Below are positions 24,920 through 33,089 of a DNA stretch of 64,000 bases, in pieces. The stretch lies in NCBI GenBank assembly GCA_020633975.1, contig JACKCR010000005.1:1-64000 (forward strand), given 5' to 3'. The position numbers and the translations under genes were made by a program. This DNA comes from Candidatus Eiseniibacteriota bacterium (lineage in GTDB: Bacteria; Eisenbacteria; RBG-16-71-46; CAIMUX01). The notes below the pieces were generated by a model that made no database searches, was not told the DNA's origin, and worked only from the letters and a program-made list of their open reading frames with translations. The first letter of the stretch is position 1; each line of letters opens with the position of its first letter.

Positions 24920-25175
24920 AAGGTAGGGACCCCGTTCTGAAAGGACGAGGTCGGCTGGGTCCGGGTCGCTCCGTTATTCACCCGAGGAGGTAATGTGGGC
25001 AGGGAGCCATCTTCCGTTATGAGCCCGAGAGCGTCTCGGAACACCAGCCAACCTCGAAATCGATACAGCGAATTACTCATCTTCTACAGAACACGACACC
25101 TCGTTGCGTCTACCGTGCGACCCGGTACCCGCACCGTACTCCGTTCCCCAACGAAGGACGGCCGAGAGCGGCGTG
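24920..25175. other. 256-bp gap between the STAS-like gene and rsmH
   Basis: This is the largest gap inside the dcw cluster. It holds no convincing gene. It has an AT-richer stretch around 25060-25085 and a small inverted repeat (CCGAGA/TCTCGG, 25024-25038). It may carry a secondary promoter or leader for rsmH and downstream genes, but no site is clear. Confidence 0.4.
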
Positions 25176-25607
25176 TCAGTTCGGGCAGGGCGTCCAGCTT
25201 CCCAAGAGGGATCCCCAGGACGTTCCACCCATCTCGTCGGACGAGGCGGGAACCGCGCTACTCCGGACGTCGCCGCCCGAAGTCCCGACCATCCCTTCGT
25301 CCATTCCAGCGTCGGACAAATCCCACTCCGTGCCGGCGAGCGCGAACCTCAAGATCTGCTCGCAGTACGGGTCGAGCCCCACGATCCGGATCGGAGGGAG
25401 GCTCATGTGGACCTCCCGCACGCGATCGACGAGCAGGCGAACGGCCCGGAAGTCGATGTGAGCGGTGTCCGTGAAATCCAAAGTGAGCTGGAGGCCCCCG
25501 CCGGTCCGCACGAGCCAGACCACGAGCTCGTCCACGTCTCCCTGCCCGACGCGGGCGGGAAGCGCATACCGTTCTGCCTTGTTTCCGATCGGTCCGGGGA
25601 GCATCAT
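25176..25607 (-). CDS. STAS-domain-like protein (anti-sigma antagonist fold) inside the dcw cluster
   Basis: The 143-residue protein has a likely STAS core at about residues 18-100: beta strand LQLTLDFTDTAHIDF, helix AVRLLVDRVREVHMSL, strand IRIVGLDPYCEQIL. A Gly/Ser-rich tail follows. In classical anti-sigma antagonists the phosphorylated Ser follows the Asp in a D-S-x-G-L motif; here the equivalent reads IDFRAV with no Ser, so partner-switching by phosphorylation looks unlikely. Its ATG (25607) overlaps the mraZ stop as ATGA, and rsmH follows after 256 bases. The family call is by fold pattern only. A role linking mraZ output or growth control to division is conjecture. Confidence 0.6.
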   Translation of the reverse strand: MMLPGPIGNKAERYALPARVGQGDVDELVVWLVRTGGGLQLTLDFTDTAHIDFRAVRLLVDRVREVHMSLPPIRIVGLDPYCEQILRFALAGTEWDLSDAGMDEGMVGTSGGDVRSSAVPASSDEMGGTSWGSLLGSWTPCPN

Positions 25608-26113
25608 GCCTCCGTGTCTGGGGCGAAGAACGCCTCTGCCATCTCGTCGAGGGTGCGGCCGTCCTCGTCCTCTGCCGTCACGTGAGCGACGTAGCGCTCA
25701 GGGTTCCAAAGCTCGATGTGGTCGATGTTGCCCACGACGGTGACCGGAGCCTTACGCTCGAGCCCTGCGTGGTCGGTCTGGAGCTGGCTGAGCGGAATCC
25801 GCCCCTGGCCATCGAGTGTCTCCACCGAGGACCCGTAGAACAGCTGTCGCTGGAACTGACGGGCCTTCTTCTGGGAAAGGAACCGGCCGGTCTCCAGTCG
25901 CTTCATCAGCTGATTCATCTGATTCGCTGGGTAGACGAACACACAACCGTCCAAACCGTTGATGACCAACACTCTTTTGACATCGCCGCCCGGGAGCAGG
26001 TCCCGGAGACTCGAGGGGATTGCCAGGCGTCCCTTGTCGTCCAGATTTACGGTCTTCTGGCCGAGGAAGGGGATTGGGATTCCCTGAGCTTCGTTCTCCC
26101 CACTCATCCCCAT
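25604..26113 (-). CDS. mraZ: Transcriptional regulator MraZ
   Basis: MraZ is the AbrB-fold DNA-binding repressor of the dcw operon. The family segments LDDKGRLAIPSSLRD and VETLDGQGRIPL form the two swapped-hairpin repeats, and the protein ends in an Asp/Glu-rich tail. It has 169 residues. The ATG at 26113 or the ATG two codons later (26107) could be the start; both lie within the MraZ-box repeats. It is the first gene after a good sigma-70 promoter, so autoregulation is likely. Confidence 0.96.
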   Translation of the reverse strand: MGMSGENEAQGIPIPFLGQKTVNLDDKGRLAIPSSLRDLLPGGDVKRVLVINGLDGCVFVYPANQMNQLMKRLETGRFLSQKKARQFQRQLFYGSSVETLDGQGRIPLSQLQTDHAGLERKAPVTVVGNIDHIELWNPERYVAHVTAEDEDGRTLDEMAEAFFAPDTEA

Positions 26114-26132
26114 TTCTCCCGCATCGTCCCCA
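26098..26132 (-). promoter_or_regulatory. Four-repeat MraZ-box operator over the mraZ start codon
   Basis: On the minus strand, five-base elements TGGGG, GCGGG, TGGGG and TGGGG begin at 26132, 26122, 26112 and 26102, an exact 10-base period. MraZ is known to bind TGGGN repeats separated by five bases. Here the array runs from just after the predicted transcription start through the ribosome site and start codons of mraZ. Confidence 0.72.
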
Positions 26133-26142
26133 CGTGTGCTGG

Positions 26143-26171
26143 AAGATACGGTTGCAATTGGTGCTCGTCAA
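26143..26171 (-). promoter_or_regulatory. Sigma-70 promoter of the dcw operon
   Basis: A -35 element TTGACG (26171-26166), a 17-base spacer and a -10 element TATCTT (26148-26143) point into mraZ. The expected start of transcription is near 26136, a few bases before the first MraZ repeat. Confidence 0.75.
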
Positions 26172-26192
26172 GCGGTCATACTCCTGCTTGGA

Positions 26193-26220
26193 CAAAAAGG
26201 CACCAAAGCCTAGTGCCTTA
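26193..26220 (-). terminator. Intrinsic terminator between the glycan/RluA unit and the dcw promoter
   Basis: AAGGCAC and GTGCCTT form a 7-bp stem with a 9-base loop; TTTTT follows on the minus strand. It lies after the RluA-family gene and about 20 bases before the mraZ -35 element. Confidence 0.75.
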
Positions 26221-26482
26221 CTCGACAATCGGTTAGCCCCATCACGCTCAGTTTGTGGCACGGTTCTCCCAGCGAATCCTTACGGTTTCGTGGTGGTTCT
26301 TCCTTCCCCACCGCTCCCCCGCCTCCAGGGACCTCGGCAATGAGCTAGGTGGATGATCCTTAGCCGGACGCCACACAGGGCACGAACTAGCGTGCAGGTC
26401 ACGTCTGGCGCACCGGCCACGCCTAGCGCGCGGGCCACGCCTGGTGTCGCAGCGGCCCATCCACGGGATGGTTCGAGTTCGT

Positions 26483-27472
26483 TCAAACGAGGGGTGGCAA
26501 TCGCCTCGACGACTCGAACACCCGCCAAGACCCGGAATCCGGATCACGGAAGCGGAGTTCCTTCGCAAGGAGCCTGAGAGGCCCGTCGGAGGCGGGAACC
26601 GAGCGGCGGGACGGGTAGAGCGGGTCCCCGACGATCGGGAACCCGAGGGCCGCGAGGTGGAGTCGGATCTGATGAGGCCGCCCCGTCTCCGGGACGACCC
26701 GGAACCGCCAGACCCCGTCCGAGAGGCCTTCAGCGCGGTAGACGTCGGTCACGGAGAGCCCCCGCATCCGGGCACGGCCGCTACCACTCGGTACCTTGGA
26801 CGGGCCGAAGAGAGGTCCCGTGGACCAACGGAACCCGTCGTCGTCACGCTCGATCTGGGACCGGAGGGTGACGAACGCCGGCGGCTCCGCCGTTCCCCTT
26901 CCCCACGCTTCGTACACCTTGTGCACGCGTCGCGAAGCGAAGAGACCCTGGTACCGAGCGCGGTCTTCCGGCGCTAACACGAAGAGCACGAGCCCGGCCG
27001 TGTCGCGGTCGATCCGATGCGCAGGGGTCGGTGCAGGGTGGTCGAGACGGAGACGGGCCTGGTGGAGGAGCGATCGTCTGACGTAGCGCCCGCTCGGGGT
27101 CACGGGGATGCCCGTCGGTTTGTCCAATACCGCGATCCGATCGTCGCGGTAGACGACCCGCACGTCACCGTCCGGTTCCGGCTCGTCTTCTACTTCCTTC
27201 ACGTAGGCGAGACGCCTTCCGGCCACGAAGGAAGTCGTAGGAGTGATCGGCTCGCCGTCGTCCCATCTCACCCACCCTCGCGACATCCGCGAGACCCAGG
27301 TCGTCTCGTCGACCTGTGGAAACCTCGCGGTGAGGTGGGCGAGCACGGAACTCGCCGTACCATCGGTTCCGCCAGTGGGAAGCGTGTGGAACGACCATAC
27401 TCCGAGCTGCGGCGCGGGCAACGCACCGGATGCAGCAAGGCCATCGGACGCGCGGGGATCAGACGACGCCAT
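26483..27472 (-). CDS. RluA-family RNA pseudouridine synthase
   Basis: This enzyme isomerises uridine to pseudouridine in rRNA or tRNA. The catalytic Asp lies in AHRIDRDTAGLVLF, and the C-terminal signature RPHQIRLHLAALGFPIVGDPLY is intact. An N-terminal part of about 90 residues (VSRMSRGWVRWDDG) is S4-like. The 329-residue length fits RluA/RluC-type enzymes; the exact RNA site cannot be told. The ATG at 27472 lies 14 bases inside the glycosyltransferase gene upstream. A terminator follows 260 bases after its end, with GC-rich non-coding DNA between. Confidence 0.92.
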   Translation of the reverse strand: MASSDPRASDGLAASGALPAPQLGVWSFHTLPTGGTDGTASSVLAHLTARFPQVDETTWVSRMSRGWVRWDDGEPITPTTSFVAGRRLAYVKEVEDEPEPDGDVRVVYRDDRIAVLDKPTGIPVTPSGRYVRRSLLHQARLRLDHPAPTPAHRIDRDTAGLVLFVLAPEDRARYQGLFASRRVHKVYEAWGRGTAEPPAFVTLRSQIERDDDGFRWSTGPLFGPSKVPSGSGRARMRGLSVTDVYRAEGLSDGVWRFRVVPETGRPHQIRLHLAALGFPIVGDPLYPSRRSVPASDGPLRLLAKELRFRDPDSGSWRVFESSRRLPPLV

Positions 27473-28757
27473 CTAGAAGCCGGGCGAGATCGCCCGCGAG
27501 CGTCCGGCGCTCGAACCGCTGCACCACTTCGGCACGGGGGCCGGCGGAGTCAGGACGGAGAAGCCGCTCGAGCCCCTCGGCAACCGACTCCGGGCGGCTC
27601 GGGTCGGCAACCCAGCCGGCGTCCAAGGAACGAACCAGGTTCGCGGCAGCGCCATCGGTCGGCACGACGGCGAGAATCGGCCGGCCCGAGCGGAAGTACT
27701 CGAAGATCTTGCCCGGGAGGATCAGTGAACCCCGCTCCGAGTCCTGCTCGAGAAGGAGCAGCACCCGCGCACGCAGGAGGGCGGCCACGGACTCCCGGTG
27801 CGGACAGCTCGGAGAGAACTCGACCATCGAGGAGAGCCCGGCCTCTGCCACCTTCTCCACATCGGCGTCGTAGTGACCGCCGAGGAAGAGCGTGCGCGCA
27901 CTCTCGGCAGCATCGTTCCGTTCGAGGAAGATCCGGAGTCCCTGGAGATACGTTTCGAGCGGTCGCTCGGGGTTCAGCTGCCCGGCGTGGAGGATCGGAC
28001 AGTCGCGGAGCGGAGCGTTCGGAAGTCCCGACGCATCCATCCATTCTGTTGCGTCTCGGAAGTCTCCCTCGTCGAACCCGTTCGTGATCGTCACGATCGA
28101 GTCGGGCCTGAGGGACGGAACGAGCTGGAGATAGTCTTGTCGCGTCGCGTCGGAGGTCACGACGACTCGGTTCGCCTCGCACAGCACGCTGCGCTCGAGC
28201 GATTGCTGAACGCGATGATGGAGTTCGGTCGGCGGCGCATAGGACATCCGTCTCGTCCACGGGTCCCGGAAGTCTGCGATCCACGGAAGTTGCTGCGAGC
28301 GGTGGAGCCAACGGCCGAGAAGATGTGTGCTGTCGGGAGACGACGTGGTGATGACGGCGTCGAATCTCTCAACCCTGAGCAGATCCCGCAGCACACGACG
28401 TGCGGGAACCGTCCAGCCGACGTACGCATCCGGAACGAGGAGAGCGCGTGAAACGGCGCGTAGCCCGCGAATGCGGGAGGCCGATCTCCGGGTGGAACGG
28501 CCACCGCCGCCGACGAATCGAGAGCCCCAATGGGGAGCCCGGACCACACGCACCGAAGGCGGCACCTCGCCCTCGAGAGAATCGTCGCGCAGCCAGTAGG
28601 ACGCAGGTCCCGTGACTACGGTCGCGTCCCAGCCGAACTCGGGGAGGTAGCGTACGAACTTGAGCGTCCGCTGTACTCCGGCGCCGCCGAGCGGCGGGAA
28701 GAAGTACGCGATGTAGAGGAGACGGCGGCGCTCGCCGTCAGCGCGAGCAGGCGCCAT
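27459..28757 (-). CDS. Glycosyltransferase, GT4-like
   Basis: A GT-B enzyme of about 432 residues starting MAPARADGERRRLLYIAYFFPP. The Gly-rich acceptor loop FFPPLGGAGVQRTLKFVRYL, the linker segment IADFRDPWTRRMS, and the donor part with ITNGFDEGDF and FEYFRSGRPILAVVPTDG match sugar transferases of the 'FFPP' type found in exopolysaccharide and glycoprotein clusters. The ATG at 28757 lies 20 bases inside the preceding propeller gene. Acceptor and sugar are unknown. Confidence 0.85.
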   Translation of the reverse strand: MAPARADGERRRLLYIAYFFPPLGGAGVQRTLKFVRYLPEFGWDATVVTGPASYWLRDDSLEGEVPPSVRVVRAPHWGSRFVGGGGRSTRRSASRIRGLRAVSRALLVPDAYVGWTVPARRVLRDLLRVERFDAVITTSSPDSTHLLGRWLHRSQQLPWIADFRDPWTRRMSYAPPTELHHRVQQSLERSVLCEANRVVVTSDATRQDYLQLVPSLRPDSIVTITNGFDEGDFRDATEWMDASGLPNAPLRDCPILHAGQLNPERPLETYLQGLRIFLERNDAAESARTLFLGGHYDADVEKVAEAGLSSMVEFSPSCPHRESVAALLRARVLLLLEQDSERGSLILPGKIFEYFRSGRPILAVVPTDGAAANLVRSLDAGWVADPSRPESVAEGLERLLRPDSAGPRAEVVQRFERRTLAGDLARLLDGVV

Positions 28758-31002
28758 CGAGCACCGCCACGCCCACCGACTCCAGATCACGCGGCCCTTG
28801 GACTCGTACGATGTAGAGACCAGGCGCCGCCGGTTCGCCGCCATCCGTCACGTCCCAGATCACGTCATCCGGAGTCACGTTCTCGAACCGAGAGAGAATC
28901 CTTCCGTCGAGATCCACGACGACTCCGCTGAGGAGCCCGCCCCCTCCGGAGAGACGAAGTCCATCCGTGCACCCGAGAACGAACGGATTGGGGAACGGCG
29001 CCGCCTTCTCGGCCGATCCCGCGTCGACCGTGCGGAGCGGAGTGAAGCTCGCGAGTCCGCGTGTGGTGCCGCACCAGACGGTGCGCTCATCGAGTGAGAG
29101 CGCAAGTGCCTCGATGTTCGGGTTCGGGAGGAGAGGAGCACGATACGTCGTGTACTCGTATCCGACGCCCGAAGCGCCAGGAGTCAGCCGCGTCAGTCCG
29201 CTGTCCCGCGTGCCGACCCATGCGCCGCCCGATTGATCGACCGCGAGTGCGGTGATCTCGGCATTGGGCAGCCCCGAACTCGCTCCCAAGTTCGTGAACG
29301 TTCCGTTGGACTCGTAGATCGAGATTCCCGCGGTCGTCCCGATCCAAGCTCTCCCGTCCGAGGCGATCTCGATCTGGCGAACACTGTCGCTCGCGATCCG
29401 ATCCAAGGTCCCGGTGCTCTTGTAGATCGTGACGACGTCATCGCCGCCGATCCCCTGAGGGATCCCGTCGGAACCAAAGCTCCAGCGAACGAGGCCGGCG
29501 TCGAAGGTACCGACCCAGGCCACTCCGTTCGCGACCCGAATGGCCGTGATCTGATTGCTCGGAAACCCTACGTCCGCAGCGCCAAAGAGCTGAAAGGTAC
29601 GCGAGGTGGGATCGACTCGATAGACGCCCTTGGACCGAGTCTCGTCCCCGTGGTTGGTTGCCCCCCAGAGGAACCCTTGCTCGTCGACGTCCAAGGTCCA
29701 GATCTCGCGAACGTCTTCGAGCGTGCGGTACTCGTCACCAACGAAGCTCTCCAACATGCAGTTCAGATCGCCCTCACCGCAACAACAGTGGGCGAGGAAC
29801 ACTTCGTCTCCAACCTGCTCGGTATTGAACGTCCAAGCTCCGAGCGCACCGTTCTGACCACCGTTGCGAAGCACCCAGCTGGCACCGTCGAAAGAGCCGA
29901 CGAGCGGAGCGCGACTCCTCTCGGCGGTGGAGAACCAGAGCACACCGTCTTGCGACATTCGAAGGCTGCGGTAGAAGGCCCGGAGCGCCGGCCCCGGTAC
30001 CTTCCGCTGCCGCCACGAAGCACCGTCCCATTCCCAGATCCCATCGAGTCGCTCGCCCACGTCGCTCGCACCCGCGACGACGAGCCCCGACTCGGTGACC
30101 GTGACCGACGTCGCCGGGAAGACATCCGTACCGAGGCGAGCCCAGCCCGACGCATCGCTCCATCGGAAGACGCCTCCCTGCGAACCGCTCGCAGCGAGGA
30201 GCACCGATCCCTCTCCCGGGAGGAAGTCGTTCACCACGATTGCGGACGGCAAGCCGAGACCGACCTCTACCCATTCGTCCCCGGTCCGGCGGATCACCCG
30301 TCCACCTCCTGCGGCGAGCAGGGCGTCCTCGTACGTGGCGAGCACCAGGATGTCGAACGGAGTAGCGACGGCGGTCCAACTTCCATCGGGATGCTGCACG
30401 ACCAAGCCGTCGGCGGTCGCGATCCACAACTCGTCACCCACGAGCGCAAGGTCGAGGATGTCGAAGCTCGGGAGATCGCAGATATCGACACCTTCGAGGC
30501 AGGACGACCGGAGATCGCCGTCGACGAACGAAGAGTAGCCTTGCTCCGCCGCGACGAGCAGAACCTCTTGTCCCTCGTCGTCCGTCTGGATGTGGAGACG
30601 ACGGATCCGATCACCCGGGATCGGCTCCAAGAGGCTCGTATAGGGAGCAAAGGACCGGGTATCGGGCGTGAAGATCGAGATTCCGACTCGCTCCGTGCCG
30701 AGCCAGACGTTTCCTCCTCCGTCGACCACGGCCGTCCGGAGTGAGTCGCTGAGCAGGCCGAGTGGCTCGCGGTTCCACTGCTCGTAGTCGTCGCTCGTCC
30801 AACGCACGAGGCCACCCGTGGTGGCGGCATAGACATCATCCCCCGAAGCGACGACGTCGCGAACGTCGTTTCCGTAGAGGTATGTCCGCCAGAGCCCGTC
30901 GGACTGTGCAAAGGCACGAATCGGCGCAAGGCAGAGCAAGAACAGCGTGAGCGTGGCGATCGAGAGTGACGGAATCATTCTGAGCGTACGGACGAGGCTC
31001 AA
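28738..31002 (-). CDS. Secreted beta-propeller protein with PNPF-type C-terminal sorting domain
   Basis: The TTG at 31002 follows AGGAGG by six bases and overlaps the preceding stop as TTGA, giving 754 residues. A signal peptide (MSLVRTLRMIPSLSIATLTL and following, cut after AFA at about residue 32) precedes many blades of the two-component-regulator propeller type (VWLGTERVGISIF, AWVGTRDSGLTRL, VYAATTGGLVRW). The end has PFPNPFVLGC and a beta domain closing in GLYIVRVQG, similar to the FlgD-Ig/T9SS-like module at the end of the giant protein. A Cys-rich loop (HCCCGEGDLNC) lies mid-protein. It is probably exported to the cell surface. Its placement inside a glycan operon is unusual. Confidence 0.85.
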   Translation of the reverse strand: MSLVRTLRMIPSLSIATLTLFLLCLAPIRAFAQSDGLWRTYLYGNDVRDVVASGDDVYAATTGGLVRWTSDDYEQWNREPLGLLSDSLRTAVVDGGGNVWLGTERVGISIFTPDTRSFAPYTSLLEPIPGDRIRRLHIQTDDEGQEVLLVAAEQGYSSFVDGDLRSSCLEGVDICDLPSFDILDLALVGDELWIATADGLVVQHPDGSWTAVATPFDILVLATYEDALLAAGGGRVIRRTGDEWVEVGLGLPSAIVVNDFLPGEGSVLLAASGSQGGVFRWSDASGWARLGTDVFPATSVTVTESGLVVAGASDVGERLDGIWEWDGASWRQRKVPGPALRAFYRSLRMSQDGVLWFSTAERSRAPLVGSFDGASWVLRNGGQNGALGAWTFNTEQVGDEVFLAHCCCGEGDLNCMLESFVGDEYRTLEDVREIWTLDVDEQGFLWGATNHGDETRSKGVYRVDPTSRTFQLFGAADVGFPSNQITAIRVANGVAWVGTFDAGLVRWSFGSDGIPQGIGGDDVVTIYKSTGTLDRIASDSVRQIEIASDGRAWIGTTAGISIYESNGTFTNLGASSGLPNAEITALAVDQSGGAWVGTRDSGLTRLTPGASGVGYEYTTYRAPLLPNPNIEALALSLDERTVWCGTTRGLASFTPLRTVDAGSAEKAAPFPNPFVLGCTDGLRLSGGGGLLSGVVVDLDGRILSRFENVTPDDVIWDVTDGGEPAAPGLYIVRVQGPRDLESVGVAVLDGACSR

Positions 31003-33089
31003 GACCGACCTCCTGAGAAGGGTGAGTGACCACGCAGAGCGTTCCAAGCGATCCGCATGTCCCCCGCACCCGACCATTCGTGGGGGTATCTCTGGTTCCA
31101 TGTCGCCTGACGTCCTAGATCGGTGGCTTTGGGAAGCCACGGTCCCAGAACGCCCGGGAGAGCCGCCGGTGGGGCGGCGCGGTAGCCTTCGTCCAGTAGC
31201 TGCCACTCCTCTTCGGGGAAGGGATAGATGCCGACGAACGACAGATCGCCGGAAAGAACCCGGAGCCAGCTGGGATAGTAGCGCATCAGGGCTCGCCACG
31301 CCCCCCCCTCTGGGCCGACGTCGGCCCGGTACACGGAGAGAAGCAGACCGGAACGCCCGCGCAACCGGACGTGCTCGAGGACCTGCTTTCGGCCGAGCGC
31401 CCGCCCGAGGGCGAAGAGGAGGAACGGAACGGCGAAGAGGAGTCCCCAGAGCACGCCGAAGACGACGTCGAGGGCACGCTTCCCAGGATCCGCTCCGCGC
31501 TCCGTAGAGGAAGCACCGAGGCGGATCGCGGGAATGCCGAAGAACATCTCCAGCTCCCCACGGATCGGAAGCACCGCGGCCAGGGCCGGGACGAGACGCA
31601 CCGGAGTGCCCGCACCGTGAAGGGCCGCGACGAGCGGAGCGACCTGGGTGCCTGGCTCCTCGAACAAGAGGACTTCCTGCACTCGCTCGTTGGCGAGACG
31701 CCGGAGCAACACTTCGACGGAGGGGTGCTCGCCCTCCTGCGGGATCGGAATCGGCACCGGCTCCATCTCGAACCGTCCGTGGCTGCGAAAGCGGGCGACC
31801 ACGTCCTCGACCGCAGAGGGAGATCCGAGCACTCCGAGCCGCCGGAGGCCGACGTCACGGTCTCGGACCGAACGCACCATCCGCGAGAGCAGCGTCCGTC
31901 CCATCGTCACGAAGACCGCTGCCAACGGAAGGAAGAGGAGGACGACGATCCGGGAGAGCGTTCGGGTCGGAATGAGGAACGTCGAGGCCATCATGAGCAC
32001 GGCCGTCCAAGACAACGCCCGGAGCACGGGAAGGAAGTTGTCGAGGAACGTCGGAGGGAACCGTCGGCGATAGTGACCGAGGCCGAGGAACGTCCCGAGC
32101 GCTACGACGAGCGAGAAGACGAAGAAGCGGAGGTAGAGTTCGAAAGAGAAGAGCGGCTTGATCAGGAGATCCGCAGCCCACTTTCTCGCAGAGTACGCGA
32201 GCAAGAAAGCCAGAGTGATGGCGACGAGATCCGAAGAGAAGAACGCGATCTGACGGAAGAGGCCGGAGCGCTGCTTCGCCCAGTAGAGGAGGAACGACCA
32301 CTTCTCGTAGAACCGGACGGTGGAAGCGAGATGGAGCCAGAGTCCACGTGATGGCTTCCACCCCGCACTCGAGCGTTGGTAGTGGTGGATCATCCGCGAC
32401 TCGGGGTGGTAGACCACCGTCCATCCGCGCTGGTGCATCCGGTAACACCAGTCCACATCCTCGAAGTAGAGGAAGAACCGCTCGTCCATCCCACCGACGT
32501 CGTCGATCGCCCCGTCTCGGACGAGGAGCGCGCCTCCGATGCACCAGTCGACCACGCGCGAGTCCTCGTGGTCCCAGTCCAGCATCAGGTGCTCACGAAT
32601 CACGCTCGAGTTCGGGAAGAGCTTGCCGAGGAAGGTCCGGCGCAGGAGAAAGATCGGCAGGCTGTAGAACGTGCGGCAGGAATCCTGAAGGGTTCCGTCC
32701 GCGTAGTGGAGTCTCGGGGCGACGATTCCGCAGTCGGGATGTCGCTCGAGATAGTCGACCAACGCTTCGATCGAACCTGGCCCGACCTCGACGTCCGGAT
32801 TGAGGTTGAGGACGTGACGTCCCTTCCGGTCGCGAATCGCTTGGTTGAGCGCGCGGGCCAGGCCCAGGTTCTTCACGTTCTTCCGGTAGTGGATCGGCGC
32901 GACGCCCCTGGCACCCCACTCCTCGGCCACGCGCTCCGAACCGTCGTCGAGCGGATCGTTGTCCTCGATACGAACTTCGTAGGAGACGGACGGAGCCACT
33001 GAGGCAACGGCATCGAGCGCTCGTCTCAGGAAGTCGGGAGTTCGGTAGACGACGAAGGCGATGGTGACGTCGAACTCGAAGTCTTTCAC
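30999..33089 (-). CDS. Fusion of GT2 glycosyltransferase with a degenerate polyprenyl glycosylphosphotransferase
   Basis: The 696-residue protein begins with a GT2 domain of rhamnosyltransferase type (residues 1 to about 285: FVVYRTPDFLRRALDAV, NLNPDVEVGPGS, CIGGALLVRDG, DERFFLYFEDVDWCYRM). A block of four or five membrane helices follows at about 290-410, then a CoA-binding-like domain (about 420-510) and a sugar-transferase domain beginning GKRALDVVFGVLWGLLFAVP. That layout is a whole WcaJ/WbaP-type enzyme. Where active enzymes have S-L-D-E-L-P before GDMSLVGPRP, this one reads YYPSWLRVLSGDLSFVGIYPF, so the catalytic Asp-Glu pair is absent. The GTG start overlaps the mannose synthase stop. 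Confidence 0.85.
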   Translation of the reverse strand: MKDFEFDVTIAFVVYRTPDFLRRALDAVASVAPSVSYEVRIEDNDPLDDGSERVAEEWGARGVAPIHYRKNVKNLGLARALNQAIRDRKGRHVLNLNPDVEVGPGSIEALVDYLERHPDCGIVAPRLHYADGTLQDSCRTFYSLPIFLLRRTFLGKLFPNSSVIREHLMLDWDHEDSRVVDWCIGGALLVRDGAIDDVGGMDERFFLYFEDVDWCYRMHQRGWTVVYHPESRMIHHYQRSSAGWKPSRGLWLHLASTVRFYEKWSFLLYWAKQRSGLFRQIAFFSSDLVAITLAFLLAYSARKWAADLLIKPLFSFELYLRFFVFSLVVALGTFLGLGHYRRRFPPTFLDNFLPVLRALSWTAVLMMASTFLIPTRTLSRIVVLLFLPLAAVFVTMGRTLLSRMVRSVRDRDVGLRRLGVLGSPSAVEDVVARFRSHGRFEMEPVPIPIPQEGEHPSVEVLLRRLANERVQEVLLFEEPGTQVAPLVAALHGAGTPVRLVPALAAVLPIRGELEMFFGIPAIRLGASSTERGADPGKRALDVVFGVLWGLLFAVPFLLFALGRALGRKQVLEHVRLRGRSGLLLSVYRADVGPEGGAWRALMRYYPSWLRVLSGDLSFVGIYPFPEEEWQLLDEGYRAAPPAALPGVLGPWLPKATDLGRQATWNQRYPHEWSGAGDMRIAWNALRGHSPFSGGRS

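Noticed and set aside
24772-25080. Small minus-strand frame of about 100 codons in the STAS-rsmH gap
   Set aside because: Its second half overlaps rsmH in another frame and it has no recognisable features or good ribosome site.
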